This document shows positions 16,158-23,706 of a DNA stretch of 52,803 bases, piece after piece (the first letter of the stretch is position 1; the number at the start of each line of letters is the position of its first letter). Position numbers and translations under genes: made by a program. A model generated the notes under the pieces. The model was not told the origin of the DNA. It was given only the letters and a program-made list of their open reading frames with translations, and made no database searches. Location of the stretch: NCBI GenBank assembly GCA_910585455.1, contig CAJUEL010000035.1, positions 1 to 52,803 on the forward strand, written 5' to 3'. This stretch comes from an uncultured Eisenbergiella sp. (GTDB lineage Bacteria > Bacillota > Clostridia > Lachnospirales > Lachnospiraceae).

Positions 16158-16829
16158 ATGAAGTGCAAATTACTGACCACAATTTTGTCCGTCGCAATCG
16201 TCCTGGCGGGAAGCATGACGGTATCCGCCGCCCCCGCTGTTATGGAGAACGGAACTGTTTTTGACGCTGAATTTTATGCGCAGACCTATCCTGATGTCGT
16301 CGCGGTTTTCGGCACGGATGCAGGCGCGCTGTATCAGCATTATCTGACCTGCGGAATGGCAGAGGGAAGGCTTGCCACAAATCCGGCTGTACAGCTTTCA
16401 AATGCAGAGACTGCTTCTACCGCAGAGACAGAAGCTGCTTCAGCCAACTCCGCCGTGCCTTACGACGACGGCGCAATATGGGAACTGACCAACACGCAGC
16501 GGACAGCCGCCGGACTTCCTGCGCTTACCTGGGACAATTCGCTCTGGAGCTCTGCCACCCTGCGGGCATTTGAGATCTCCGGCTTCTATTCCCATACCAG
16601 ACCGGACGGCTCCTCCTGTTTCACCGCTGTTTCCCCTGACCTGCATCTGTATATTATGGGGGAAAATATCGCGATGGGACAACGCTCGCCGGAGGAGGTC
16701 GTGACAGCCTGGATGAACAGCGAAAGCCACCGGGAGAATATCATGGATCCTGAATTCAACAGGATTGGCACGGCATGCTACCGGGATGCGAGAGGAAGAG
16801 CGCATTGGGTGCAGATGTTTGGGGGCTGA
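16158..16829 (+). CDS. Secreted CAP (SCP/PR-1) domain protein
   Basis: A 223-residue protein with a signal peptide (MKCKLLTTILSVAIVLAG, cleavage likely after VSAA). A short module FDAEFYAQTYPDVVAVFG to GMAEGRLAT is of the kind seen in Lachnospiraceae surface proteins. A Ser/Thr/Ala linker follows, and a CAP domain runs from about residue 105 to the end (ELTNTQRTAAGLPALTWD, SHTRPDG, GENIAMG, SESHRENIMDPEFNRIG). The His and Glu of SHTRP, GENIA and HRENI are the conserved CAP cavity residues. The role is unknown; CAP proteins are usually extracellular. ATG 16158 follows GGAGGC. Confidence 0.88.
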   Translation: MKCKLLTTILSVAIVLAGSMTVSAAPAVMENGTVFDAEFYAQTYPDVVAVFGTDAGALYQHYLTCGMAEGRLATNPAVQLSNAETASTAETEAASANSAVPYDDGAIWELTNTQRTAAGLPALTWDNSLWSSATLRAFEISGFYSHTRPDGSSCFTAVSPDLHLYIMGENIAMGQRSPEEVVTAWMNSESHRENIMDPEFNRIGTACYRDARGRAHWVQMFGG

Positions 16830-16881
16830 CGGATATCCGGGATGCCAGAGGATAAAAGCCGGAATTGAAGGATTGACATAA

Positions 16882-17043
16882 TATCCGCCCAAAGGTGATA
16901 TTAAGACACTTCAAGGCTATTCAGACGGACGAAAAAGACTTGGAATCGGCAAATATAGAATTATCTTTCATATCACTTCTGATGGGAAAATAGAGATTTT
17001 GTATATCATTAACGTGGATTCGAGAGGCGATATTTATAAATGA
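16882..17043 (+). pseudogene. C-terminal remnant of a RelE/ParE-type toxin
   Basis: The frame from 16882 to the TGA at 17041-17043 has no start codon and is closed upstream by a TAA. It encodes about 53 residues, including GDIKTLQGYSDGRKRLGIGK, YRIIFHI and ILYIINVDSRGDIYK. This is the C-terminal half of a RelE/ParE toxin, including the Arg-rich strand and the GDIYK end. The N-terminal 35-40 residues are missing. The break lies just behind the CAP gene. Confidence 0.75.
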
Positions 17044-17064
17044 TTTTATCAGGAAGAGTAAATC

Positions 17065-17277
17065 ATGAATGCGATAACGAAGGAAGCAATAAATCTTATG
17101 GAAATTTTACCGGAGAGCGAACAAAATATTGCCCTTGCATTTATCAAAAAGCTGGTATTGGCATGGGATCCAGATTTTACAAAATTAACTTTGACAGAAA
17201 AAAGAGAATTAGAAGATGCTGATGCTGAAATCAGAAAAGGAGAAACCGTTTCTCATGAGGAAATAGATTGGGAATAA
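17065..17277 (+). CDS. Probable antitoxin surviving beside the broken toxin
   Basis: A 70-residue acidic protein (MNAITKEAINLMEILPESEQ at the start, GETVSHEEIDWE at the end). It begins 22 bases after the toxin remnant, with AGGAAGAG upstream. Size, acidity, and the closing HEEIDW pattern fit small antitoxins paired with RelE/ParE toxins. It looks intact even though the partner is truncated, so it may persist as an orphan antitoxin able to neutralise related toxins. Confidence 0.65.
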   Translation: MNAITKEAINLMEILPESEQNIALAFIKKLVLAWDPDFTKLTLTEKRELEDADAEIRKGETVSHEEIDWE

Positions 17278-17394
17278 AAATATAATCTGACACATAAAAT
17301 CCTGCTTTTATCATTTCAATCGCTGAAAGCCCAGACGAAATTCGATATCTTTATCTTGTGTTACACTACTCCCCTGGTTCTTTTTAAAAAAGAG

Positions 17395-17423
17395 TTGACA
17401 AATCTTCCAATCTGGCATATAGT
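17395..17423 (+). promoter_or_regulatory. Consensus promoter of the TPP riboswitch-thiT unit
   Basis: TTGACA (17395-17400), 17 bases, TATAGT (17418-17423). Transcription would start near 17430, just ahead of the aptamer. Confidence 0.85.
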
Positions 17424-17439
17424 GAAAGGCGAACAAATA

Positions 17440-17545
17440 TTGAAGCCAGGGGAGCTTATTGCTGAGATTGAATCCCGCACATCTTCGTGCCCGATTCTAA
17501 CCCTCACTACCTGACCCGGACAATACCGGCGTAGGGAGGCAGACT
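17440..17545 (+). promoter_or_regulatory. TPP (THI-box) riboswitch
   Basis: The conserved thiamine pyrophosphate aptamer elements occur in order: CCAGGGGAGC (17447-17455), GCTGAGA (17461-17467), ACCTGACCCGGACAATACC (17509-17527), and GGCGTAGGGAGGC (17528-17540). It is followed by a long alternative stem (17547-17565 with 17595-17613) and a final terminator-like hairpin at 17628-17655. It controls the thiamine transporter gene thiT, as expected for this class. Confidence 0.95.
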
Positions 17546-17627
17546 TTTGTAAATACAAGGGAGAACCGTAACCAATTGTTTTCATACCTTCTATTTCTCT
17601 TTTGTATTTGCAACAAGGCGATATCCC

Positions 17628-17655
17628 CCTCCTGTGCACACAAGGAGGTTTTTTT
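17628..17655 (+). terminator. thiT: Riboswitch expression platform: terminator hairpin containing the thiT ribosome site
   Basis: CCTCCTGTG (17628-17636) pairs with CACAAGGAGG (17639-17648, one bulged A), followed by seven Ts and then directly the ATG at 17656. The ribosome site AAGGAGG forms the 3' arm of the hairpin. The same structure can therefore both stop transcription and mask translation. Confidence 0.8.
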
Positions 17656-18348
17656 ATGCTCAACTTTTTTGCAACACCCGTTACGGACGAATGGGAAACC
17701 ACGTACCAGCTGACCGGCGCCGGTTACACCGCCCTGGTCGTCATCATGCTCGCCTTTTTGCTTCTGGCATGCTTCATCGGAAGCAGCTTAAAAAAGCCGC
17801 GCTTTTCCACCCGGCAGCTCGTGTTTTCGGCGATGGCGATGGCGCTCGCCATGATCACGTCCAACATCAAGCTGTTCCACATGCCCATGGGCGGCTCTGT
17901 AACGCTGCTTTCCATGCTGTTCATCTGCCTGATCGGCTATTGGTACGGCTCCTATGCCGGACTGTTGACGGCGATTGCCTATGGCTTTTTACAGCTCGTC
18001 AGCAATCCCTATATCATCAGTCTGCCGCAGATGCTTGTGGATTATATTTTTGCATTCGGCGCGCTGGGCCTCTCAGGTCTGTTTGCCCAATCGAAAGACG
18101 GACTGATCAAGGGCTATCTGGCCGGCGTGCTGGGACGCTATTTTTTCACCTTCCTGTCCGGCATGATCTTCTTCGGCATGTATGCTGCGGATTACAATAT
18201 GTCCGCGCCGATCTACTCCCTTGTATATAACGGAGCCTATCTGGGCGCGGAAGCGGCAATCACCGTCATCGTCCTCTGCCTGCCGCCTGTGAAAAAGGCG
18301 ATGGGAAGCTTAAAGACGCTGGCTGTCCATGGCGAGGGCCAGGGCTGA
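17656..18348 (+). CDS. thiT: ECF transporter substrate-binding subunit for thiamine (ThiT-like)
   Basis: A 230-residue membrane protein with six to seven hydrophobic segments. It includes FSTRQLVFSAMAMALAMITSNIK, the Ala-rich first helix typical of ECF S components, and LTAIAYGFLQLVSNPYI. The TPP riboswitch directly in front identifies thiamine or a thiamine precursor as the ligand. It has no cognate ATPase beside it, so it should use a shared EcfA-EcfA'-EcfT module; one such module is at 20402-22931. The ATG follows the AAGGAGG that is embedded in the riboswitch hairpin. Confidence 0.88.
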   Translation: MLNFFATPVTDEWETTYQLTGAGYTALVVIMLAFLLLACFIGSSLKKPRFSTRQLVFSAMAMALAMITSNIKLFHMPMGGSVTLLSMLFICLIGYWYGSYAGLLTAIAYGFLQLVSNPYIISLPQMLVDYIFAFGALGLSGLFAQSKDGLIKGYLAGVLGRYFFTFLSGMIFFGMYAADYNMSAPIYSLVYNGAYLGAEAAITVIVLCLPPVKKAMGSLKTLAVHGEGQG

Positions 18349-18380
18349 TGATCCCATAAACAGGAAGACGGAAATTTTTA

Positions 18381-18408
18381 TAACAGTCCAGGCCTGTCTG
18401 AACTGTTA
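18381..18408. repeat. Dispersed palindrome family P, copy B
   Basis: TAACAGTCCAGGC (18381-18393), two bases, GTCTGAACTGTTA (18396-18408). The two mismatches against perfect symmetry are G-U pairs in RNA. It starts 33 bases after the thiT stop and is followed by a T-rich stretch, so it may also end thiT transcription. Confidence 0.75.
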
Positions 18409-18440
18409 CCATTTTTCATTCTGTCATTCTTTTCAGGCAT

Positions 18441-18466
18441 GCACGGCGGTGCAAAAGCCGCCGTGC
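18441..18466. repeat. Hairpin between the convergent thiT and M24 genes
   Basis: GCACGGCGG (18441-18449) and CCGCCGTGC (18458-18466) form a perfect 9-bp GC-rich stem with an 8-base loop. No T-run follows on either strand, so it is at best a weak or Rho-assisted stop. Confidence 0.5.
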
Positions 18467-18678
18467 GCACCATGGAATCCTTCCTTTTGGGACATGTTGA
18501 TTCACAGCACGTTCCAATCTTCTCCTCCTTGTCAGCATTTAATCTGGCATATACATATGTATCCTTCCAAATCGGTTTTTCGCTTTCATCCTTCCAGAAA
18601 TATACATTTTGCGAAAAATGCGCTTCCCGATAAACCCTCAATGCCTCAAGCAATTTCCAGGAACGCTCATTCAGAGGA

Positions 18679-19365
18679 TCATAATTCGATCAGATGGCTA
18701 TCCGAAAAGTAATATATGTTTTCCCGCTTATATCCATATTGGGAGCCTGCGATGCCGATATGGGGCTCAAAGGTGAAAAACGAAACCTCTCCCAGACAAC
18801 ACCGGTTTTCCTTTTCAATGTATATTCTATCTTCCTTTTTCTTCGCGACCGAATGTCCCAGATTGCCCATAAAATCAAGATTCACATACCCCAGCTCCAC
18901 GATGATCCCATTCATGTATTCATACAGCTCCTCAAAGGTTGTCCGGGGTGTTACAAACTCCCGCATTTTATCGTGAAGAATCTTTTCCGCAAACAGTCCC
19001 CGTTTCCATTCATCGCAGACTATTTTCTCATCCTCTGCCACTCTTCCATTTTCCACAATGAGCGTCCTGGCATAATCTCCCCATATGTCAGCTTTCTGCG
19101 GGCTCAAATCAATTGTGATAATATCATCGGTTTTGATGATCCTGTCGCTCGTTTGATACTGCGTACCGGAAACGGAAACGACGGTTTCATCTCCCGCAAA
19201 TATAAAAGCGCCTACATCCCAATACCAAAAGGAATCTGCTCCAAGCTCCAGCATTTTGTGCTCGCACATTTCTCTTATTTCCGGAAGCCTCATTCCCGCA
19301 CAAATATTCTCTCTTGCAAATTGCATGGTATCCTTTGCAATTTGCTGCACCTCTTTATATCCCAT
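18679..19365 (-). CDS. M24 family metallopeptidase (creatinase/aminopeptidase P fold)
   Basis: A 228-residue protein made of the catalytic pita-bread fold only. Expected metal ligands are visible: the Asp of TIDLSPQKADIWGDYARTL (two Asp), His of NLGHSV, Glu of FTFEPHIG, and a late Glu in YKRENIYYF. It lacks the N-terminal domain of full Xaa-Pro peptidases, and the carboxy end is short, so substrate and activity are uncertain. ATG 19365 follows GGGAGG. It is transcribed alone between two convergent or tandem units. Confidence 0.75.
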   Translation of the reverse strand: MGYKEVQQIAKDTMQFARENICAGMRLPEIREMCEHKMLELGADSFWYWDVGAFIFAGDETVVSVSGTQYQTSDRIIKTDDIITIDLSPQKADIWGDYARTLIVENGRVAEDEKIVCDEWKRGLFAEKILHDKMREFVTPRTTFEELYEYMNGIIVELGYVNLDFMGNLGHSVAKKKEDRIYIEKENRCCLGEVSFFTFEPHIGIAGSQYGYKRENIYYFSDSHLIEL

Positions 19366-19450
19366 AAATGACCTCCCTGCAATTCCGCTTTGAAAAAACG
19401 TAAGAAGCTTTCCTCTTCAGCTATCCATAAAAATACCGCATAGACGCAAA

Positions 19451-19477
19451 CGAAGGGGCCACAAAAGAGCCCCTTCG
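19451..19477 (-). terminator. Terminator of the ECF/epimerase operon
   Basis: CGAAGGGGC (19451-19459) with GCCCCTTCG (19469-19477), a perfect 9-bp stem. On the minus strand it is followed by a short T-run (TTTG). It sits 34 bases after the epimerase stop codon. Confidence 0.65.
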
Positions 19478-19510
19478 CTGTATTCCCGCCGTTTTGGGGG
19501 AACCTGATTC

Positions 19511-20386
19511 TCAGAAAATCTGTATCGTCCACACATTTTCATAGGTTTTTCCGGCCTCCAGGCTGACAAGCCCCGGCTGGGCAGTCAGATCCTCCACCAC
19601 ATCCTGCCGGGAGGGCAGGGAAGACCAGGGCTCAATGCAGATATAAGGCGCATCCGTGTGAGGCATGTGCCAGAAGCCGATGTAGTCCATCTGCGGATAC
19701 TCCACCCGCACGGCGCGGCTCGATTTATCCGACTTTAAGGTGACCGCCTTTGCCATATCCTTTAACACGATCGCATCCTGATCGAACATATCATGGGACA
19801 GCAAAATCCGGTTGCCACAAGCCAGCGCATAAGGCTTATCCTCTCCCGTCAAAAAGCAGGTCGGGGAAAAGTCGATCCGCACCGGATTTTTCGCTTCATC
19901 AAATTCCAGATAATAATCCGTAAAATCCAGCCCCTTCTCCAGCGGCACGTTAAAACCCGGATGTCCGCCAATGCCGAAATACATGGTGCGGTCATTTTTG
20001 TTCTCCACCGAAAAGCGCACCGCGAGGCGGTCATTTTCCAGCGTATATGCAACCCGGTAAGCGAAATCAAAGGGGTACATCTTCCTCGTTTCTTCATTCT
20101 GTGTGAGCAAAAAGACAATGCTGTCCGGCTTCTGCTCTTCTGCGGTCAGCATGGAATAATTCACAAAGCCATGAATGGTCATTTCATAGCTTTTTCCCTC
20201 CAGCGTGTATTTCCCTTCTGTCAGCCGGGCGATGTAGGGAAACAGGTTCGGAGCCTTGTCCACCCAATAGGCCTTGTCCCCCTGCCATAAGTATTCCGTT
20301 CCATCCTTCGTCTGAATGGACCAAAGCTGAGCGCCCCTGTCAGAAATCTGCACCCGCAGCTTTTCATTTTCAATTGTATAAATCAT
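19511..20386 (-). CDS. Aldose 1-epimerase family protein (LacX-like)
   Basis: A 291-residue beta-sandwich mutarotase-like protein. GAQLWSIQ near the N-terminus, the His in MTIHGFV, the GGHPGFNVP loop with a second His, and C-terminal ICIEPWSSLPSR are the family landmarks. Known relatives interconvert alpha and beta anomers of hexoses or hexose phosphates in the cytosol. It begins 16 bases after the EcfT stop and so appears to belong to the same transcript, which is an unusual partner for a vitamin transporter. Confidence 0.85.
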   Translation of the reverse strand: MIYTIENEKLRVQISDRGAQLWSIQTKDGTEYLWQGDKAYWVDKAPNLFPYIARLTEGKYTLEGKSYEMTIHGFVNYSMLTAEEQKPDSIVFLLTQNEETRKMYPFDFAYRVAYTLENDRLAVRFSVENKNDRTMYFGIGGHPGFNVPLEKGLDFTDYYLEFDEAKNPVRIDFSPTCFLTGEDKPYALACGNRILLSHDMFDQDAIVLKDMAKAVTLKSDKSSRAVRVEYPQMDYIGFWHMPHTDAPYICIEPWSSLPSRQDVVEDLTAQPGLVSLEAGKTYENVWTIQIF

Positions 20387-20401
20387 ACGCTTTTTCCTTT
20401 C

Positions 20402-21229
20402 CTAAAACGGATTATAAAACCGGCTGCCGTCCGCAAAGGTGACACACAGCGCGGCCACCATGAACACGACGACAAATCCGATCGTCAGATAATCGCTCTT
20501 TGTCAGCTTCTTTTCCATATACCAGGTTCTTTTTTTATGCTTGCCGAAACCCCGCAGCTCCATGGCGTTGCTGACCACGTCGATGCGGTCCATGCTGGAA
20601 AACAAGAGCGGAAAAATGATCATGCTCATCTTTCTCATGCGTTCCCAGAGCGAGGTTTTGCTGCTCATTTCAATGCCTCTCGCCTCCTGCGCGTGTTTGA
20701 TCTTGGTAAAATCCGCCTGCACATCCGGCACGTAACGCAGCGCGATGGCAATCGCGTATCCAATATTATAGCTGATCCCCAGCTTATTTAAGCTCGCCGC
20801 GAACTCGCTGGGGTTGGTCGTCACGATAAACATCAGCACCACGGGCGTGACCGTGAAATATTTTAACAAAATGTTAAATTCATAGAACAGCTGCTCTTTC
20901 GTGATGTTATGCTCTCCAAAGAGCGTCACAAGCACGGTCTTCGTCCCATACACCTCCGTCCCCTGATTCGGCGAAAAAATGAACACCGCCAAAAGGTTCA
21001 GGCACAGAAAAAACAGAATGAATAAAAATACCGTCCCCACCTGTCGCCATTCGGTTTTCGATACCTTGAAAATGACCAGACTGACCGCCAGCATCACAAG
21101 CAGCACTCTGGTATCATAGGTCAGCATGCCGGTGATCGACCAGAGCAGGAAAAAAATCATTTTCGTCGCACCGCCCAGACGGTGAATCCAGGTGTCCTTT
21201 TCCTCATACGTCAGAATTCTGCCTGCCAT
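20402..21229 (-). CDS. ecfT: ECF transporter transmembrane subunit EcfT
   Basis: A 275-residue membrane protein with about five helices and the two coupling motifs that bind the ATPase grooves: AQEARGIEM and AMELRGFGKHKK. Start ATG 21229 overlaps the end of the ATPase gene by 26 bases, so the two are translationally coupled. It is the scaffold that joins S components to the ATPase in the membrane. Confidence 0.92.
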   Translation of the reverse strand: MAGRILTYEEKDTWIHRLGGATKMIFFLLWSITGMLTYDTRVLLVMLAVSLVIFKVSKTEWRQVGTVFLFILFFLCLNLLAVFIFSPNQGTEVYGTKTVLVTLFGEHNITKEQLFYEFNILLKYFTVTPVVLMFIVTTNPSEFAASLNKLGISYNIGYAIAIALRYVPDVQADFTKIKHAQEARGIEMSSKTSLWERMRKMSMIIFPLLFSSMDRIDVVSNAMELRGFGKHKKRTWYMEKKLTKSDYLTIGFVVVFMVAALCVTFADGSRFYNPF

Positions 21230-22931
21230 GTTCCCTCACCTGCCTTTCAAAATAAATAAACCGGTCTACAAAGCCCGGCGCATCGGCAATGCCACACCGG
21301 ACCGCCAGATCGTAAAGCGACGTTTTCTTCAGATATGCCTGATCCGCAATCCGTTCATCGGTCAGCACATGGGCAGGCGTGTCGTCCGCGATCAGCTTTC
21401 CGTCCGCGATGACAATAGCGCGGTCCGTATACTCCAGCATCAAATGCATGTCATGGGTGATCATGATGATCGTGATGCCATAGGATTCGTTCAGCTCCTT
21501 TAAAAACTCCATGATCTCCGTGTAGTGCTTATAGTCCTGTCCCGCCGTCGGCTCATCCAGGATCAGCACCTGCGGATTCATAACGAGAATGGACGCGATG
21601 GTCACGCGCTTTTTCTGCCCAAAGCTCAACGCCGAAACGGGCCAGTTCCGGAAGGGGTAAAGTCCGCAGATTTTCAGCGTTTCATATACCCGCTCTTTGA
21701 TTTCCTCCTCCGGCACGCCCCGGACTGCAAGGCCCAGCGCCACCTCGTCAAAGATCATCGGCTTGGAAATCATCTGATTGGGATTCTGCATGACCAGCCC
21801 GATCACCTCTCCCCGTTCCTTGATGGACTTATCCGCGATATCGCTGCCACCCAACAGAATTTTGCCCCGGTCAGGATTGATAAATCCACAGATCAGGTTG
21901 GACAGGGTGCTCTTTCCGGCGCCATTTTTGCCCACGATGGAAATCATTTCCCCTTTCCGGATGCAGAAGCGGATATTCTGCAGGATGGGATTGCCCGATA
22001 TATAGGAAAAATCCAGATCCAGCACCTCCAGCGCAGGCTCCTTTGCCGGCTCCGCTACAGGAAGCGCCACCTGCTCATACCAGGCCTGCACCCTTTCCCG
22101 ATAGCGGTCCAGCTTCATGCTCTCGATGTGCTGGGGCAGATCCTCCGCGCGCAGGGTACAGCCCGCATGCTTGAGCGCCGTCACATACAAAGGCTCCCGG
22201 ATGCCCTCTTTTACCAGAATATCCGTCGCCAGCAACTCGTCCGGCTTACAGTCCGCCACCACCCTGCCTTCGCCGATCACGACGATCCGGTCCACATCCC
22301 GGTACAGCACGTCCTCCAGCCTGTGCTCGATGATGAGGATCGTTTTCTTCTTTTCCTTATGAATCCGGTCAATCAAATCGATCGCCCGCTTTCCGGTGGC
22401 GGGATCCAGATTCGCCAGAGGCTCGTCAAACAACAGCACATCCACGTCGTCCACCAGCACGCCCGCCATGGAGACCCGCTGCTTCTGTCCGCCGGACAGC
22501 TCCGTGGGCGCATGGTGCAAAAGCGTTTTGATATCCACCACTTCGGCGACCTCGTCCACCAGGGAAAACATCTTATCCTGAGGCACACAATCATTTTCCA
22601 GCGCGAACGCCACATCCTCCGCCACGGTCAGTCCGATGAACTGTCCGTCCGTATCCTGCAGCACCGTGCCCACGGTTTTGGACATGCCGAAAATGCCGGT
22701 CTTTGCCGGATCCTTGCCGCTCACGGTCAGACTGCCGCTGCTTTCCCCCGCAAAAGAAAAAGGAACCATTCCGTTGACGCAGTGTGCCAGGGTGGATTTC
22801 CCTGATCCGGAAGGTCCCACGATCAAAACCTTCTCTCCGGGATAAATGGCGAGATTGATATCCAGAAGCGTCGGCTCTTTCTGTGACCGGTATTGAAACG
22901 TATAATTCTTAAACTCAATGATAGGGAGCAT
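21204..22931 (-). CDS. ECF transporter ATPase with two fused ABC domains (EcfA-EcfA')
   Basis: A 575-residue protein made of two complete ABC ATPase domains. The first has Walker A GPSGSGKST, signature LSGGQKQR and Walker B VDVLLFDEP. The second has Walker A GKNGAGKST, signature LSFGQKKR and VLILDEPTAGQD. This fused form resembles YkoD and the ATPases that accompany UPF0397-type S components. ATG 22931 is chosen because GGAGG ends five bases before it; two upstream ATGs overlap the ribosome site. It lies between the S component and ecfT. Confidence 0.92.
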   Translation of the reverse strand: MLPIIEFKNYTFQYRSQKEPTLLDINLAIYPGEKVLIVGPSGSGKSTLAHCVNGMVPFSFAGESSGSLTVSGKDPAKTGIFGMSKTVGTVLQDTDGQFIGLTVAEDVAFALENDCVPQDKMFSLVDEVAEVVDIKTLLHHAPTELSGGQKQRVSMAGVLVDDVDVLLFDEPLANLDPATGKRAIDLIDRIHKEKKKTILIIEHRLEDVLYRDVDRIVVIGEGRVVADCKPDELLATDILVKEGIREPLYVTALKHAGCTLRAEDLPQHIESMKLDRYRERVQAWYEQVALPVAEPAKEPALEVLDLDFSYISGNPILQNIRFCIRKGEMISIVGKNGAGKSTLSNLICGFINPDRGKILLGGSDIADKSIKERGEVIGLVMQNPNQMISKPMIFDEVALGLAVRGVPEEEIKERVYETLKICGLYPFRNWPVSALSFGQKKRVTIASILVMNPQVLILDEPTAGQDYKHYTEIMEFLKELNESYGITIIMITHDMHLMLEYTDRAIVIADGKLIADDTPAHVLTDERIADQAYLKKTSLYDLAVRCGIADAPGFVDRFIYFERQVREHGRQNSDV

Positions 22932-22953
22932 CATTACCTCCATTTGACCACGA

Positions 22954-22985
22954 CCGGCAGGCCTGTGCGCGCACAAACCTGCCGG
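22954..22985. repeat. Hairpin between the ECF S gene and the ATPase gene
   Basis: CCGGCAGG (22954-22961) and CCTGCCGG (22978-22985) are perfect arms, with a GC-palindrome TGTGCGCGCACA in the loop. It stands in the 82-base gap between two genes of one operon. It may set the ratio between the S component and the ATPase by RNA stability or partial termination. Confidence 0.55.
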
Positions 22986-23013
22986 ATGAAAGGGATATTT
23001 GATCTTCCGCCGA

Positions 23014-23568
23014 TTAGTCCTCTTTGGAAAGGCTGCCGGATTTCGCGCCCACCTTGGAGTATGCTACAAGCAGCAACGTGCCCAGAATGCCGATGATGAC
23101 AATGTTTAAGACACATGCGGTAGCGCCCTGGGTGAATACCTTATTGGCGGGCTCCGCATAAATTACGATGTCAAGGATCGGTGCAACCACAATCCATGCC
23201 GCCGCGTTGCCGATCGCCTGCACGACATTGAACATAGCGATTTCCTTACCACCAAAGCTGCCCTCTTTGATCTTATACTTCGCCGCGCATAAGCCCACGA
23301 TCACGCCGAACACTGCCTCCGGGAATACCCAGCTCCACCAGACGCTGCCGTAGAAAAGCGCATCGCCCAGCGCATGTCCTAAAAAGCCGACCACACCGCC
23401 AACCACGGGGCCGAAGACCGCAGCAAAAAATGCCAGTACCGCCGCACGGGTCTGCAGCGCTGTGTTGGGGATGAAGCCCACCGGAATCTGCACGTTGGTC
23501 AGCACAATGAAAAGCGCTGTGCCGATGCCGATCGCAACAACCTCTTTTACTCCGAATTTCTTATTCAT
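23014..23568 (-). CDS. ECF transporter S component, UPF0397 type
   Basis: A 184-residue membrane protein with about six hydrophobic segments. Its landmarks are the N-terminus KEVVAIGIGTALFIVL, VQIPVGFIPNTALQTR and FFAAVFGPVVGGVVGFLGHALGD, the last typical of UPF0397. It is the substrate-capturing subunit of the ECF module that follows (fused ATPase, then EcfT). The ligand is not evident; no riboswitch is visible in front. ATG 23568 is preceded by AGGAGG. Confidence 0.88.
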   Translation of the reverse strand: MNKKFGVKEVVAIGIGTALFIVLTNVQIPVGFIPNTALQTRAAVLAFFAAVFGPVVGGVVGFLGHALGDALFYGSVWWSWVFPEAVFGVIVGLCAAKYKIKEGSFGGKEIAMFNVVQAIGNAAAWIVVAPILDIVIYAEPANKVFTQGATACVLNIVIIGILGTLLLVAYSKVGAKSGSLSKED

Positions 23569-23640
23569 GAGTTTATCCTCCTCATAAGTATTTTTGACGC
23601 GGACCGTTTCCTGTGCACGGTCATCGCCGTTTCCTTTTCT

Positions 23641-23669
23641 AATATAGCGGATTCCTGCGCAATTTGCAA
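23641..23669 (-). promoter_or_regulatory. Promoter of the ECF operon
   Basis: The minus strand reads TTGCAA (23669-23664), 17 bases, TATATT (23646-23641). It starts an S, A-A', T, epimerase transcript. It lies within the short gap behind addA. Confidence 0.75.
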
Positions 23670-23706
23670 TGCTTTTATTTTAAAATTCGTAACAATAAAC
23701 AAAGCA

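Larger units (their letters stand above)
18378..18689 (-). pseudogene. Uncertain open frame overlapping the end of the M24 gene
   Basis: An open frame of about 103 codons without ATG or a ribosome site. It includes NERSWKLLEALRVYREAHFS and FWKDESEKPIWKDTYVYARL. Its start overlaps the 3' end of the M24 gene and its end runs through palindrome copy B. It reads more like protein than most shadow frames and could be a 3' fragment of a lost gene. I recognise no family, and it may be spurious. Confidence 0.2.

Noticed and set aside
17281..17394. Short frame with ESPDEIRYLYLVLHYSPG between the antitoxin and the TPP promoter
   Set aside because: No start or ribosome site and no family recognised; too short to support.
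21525..22805. 426-codon plus-strand frame opposite the ECF ATPase
   Set aside because: It is a shadow of the strongly conserved ABC domains on the minus strand; His/Arg-rich composition without motifs.
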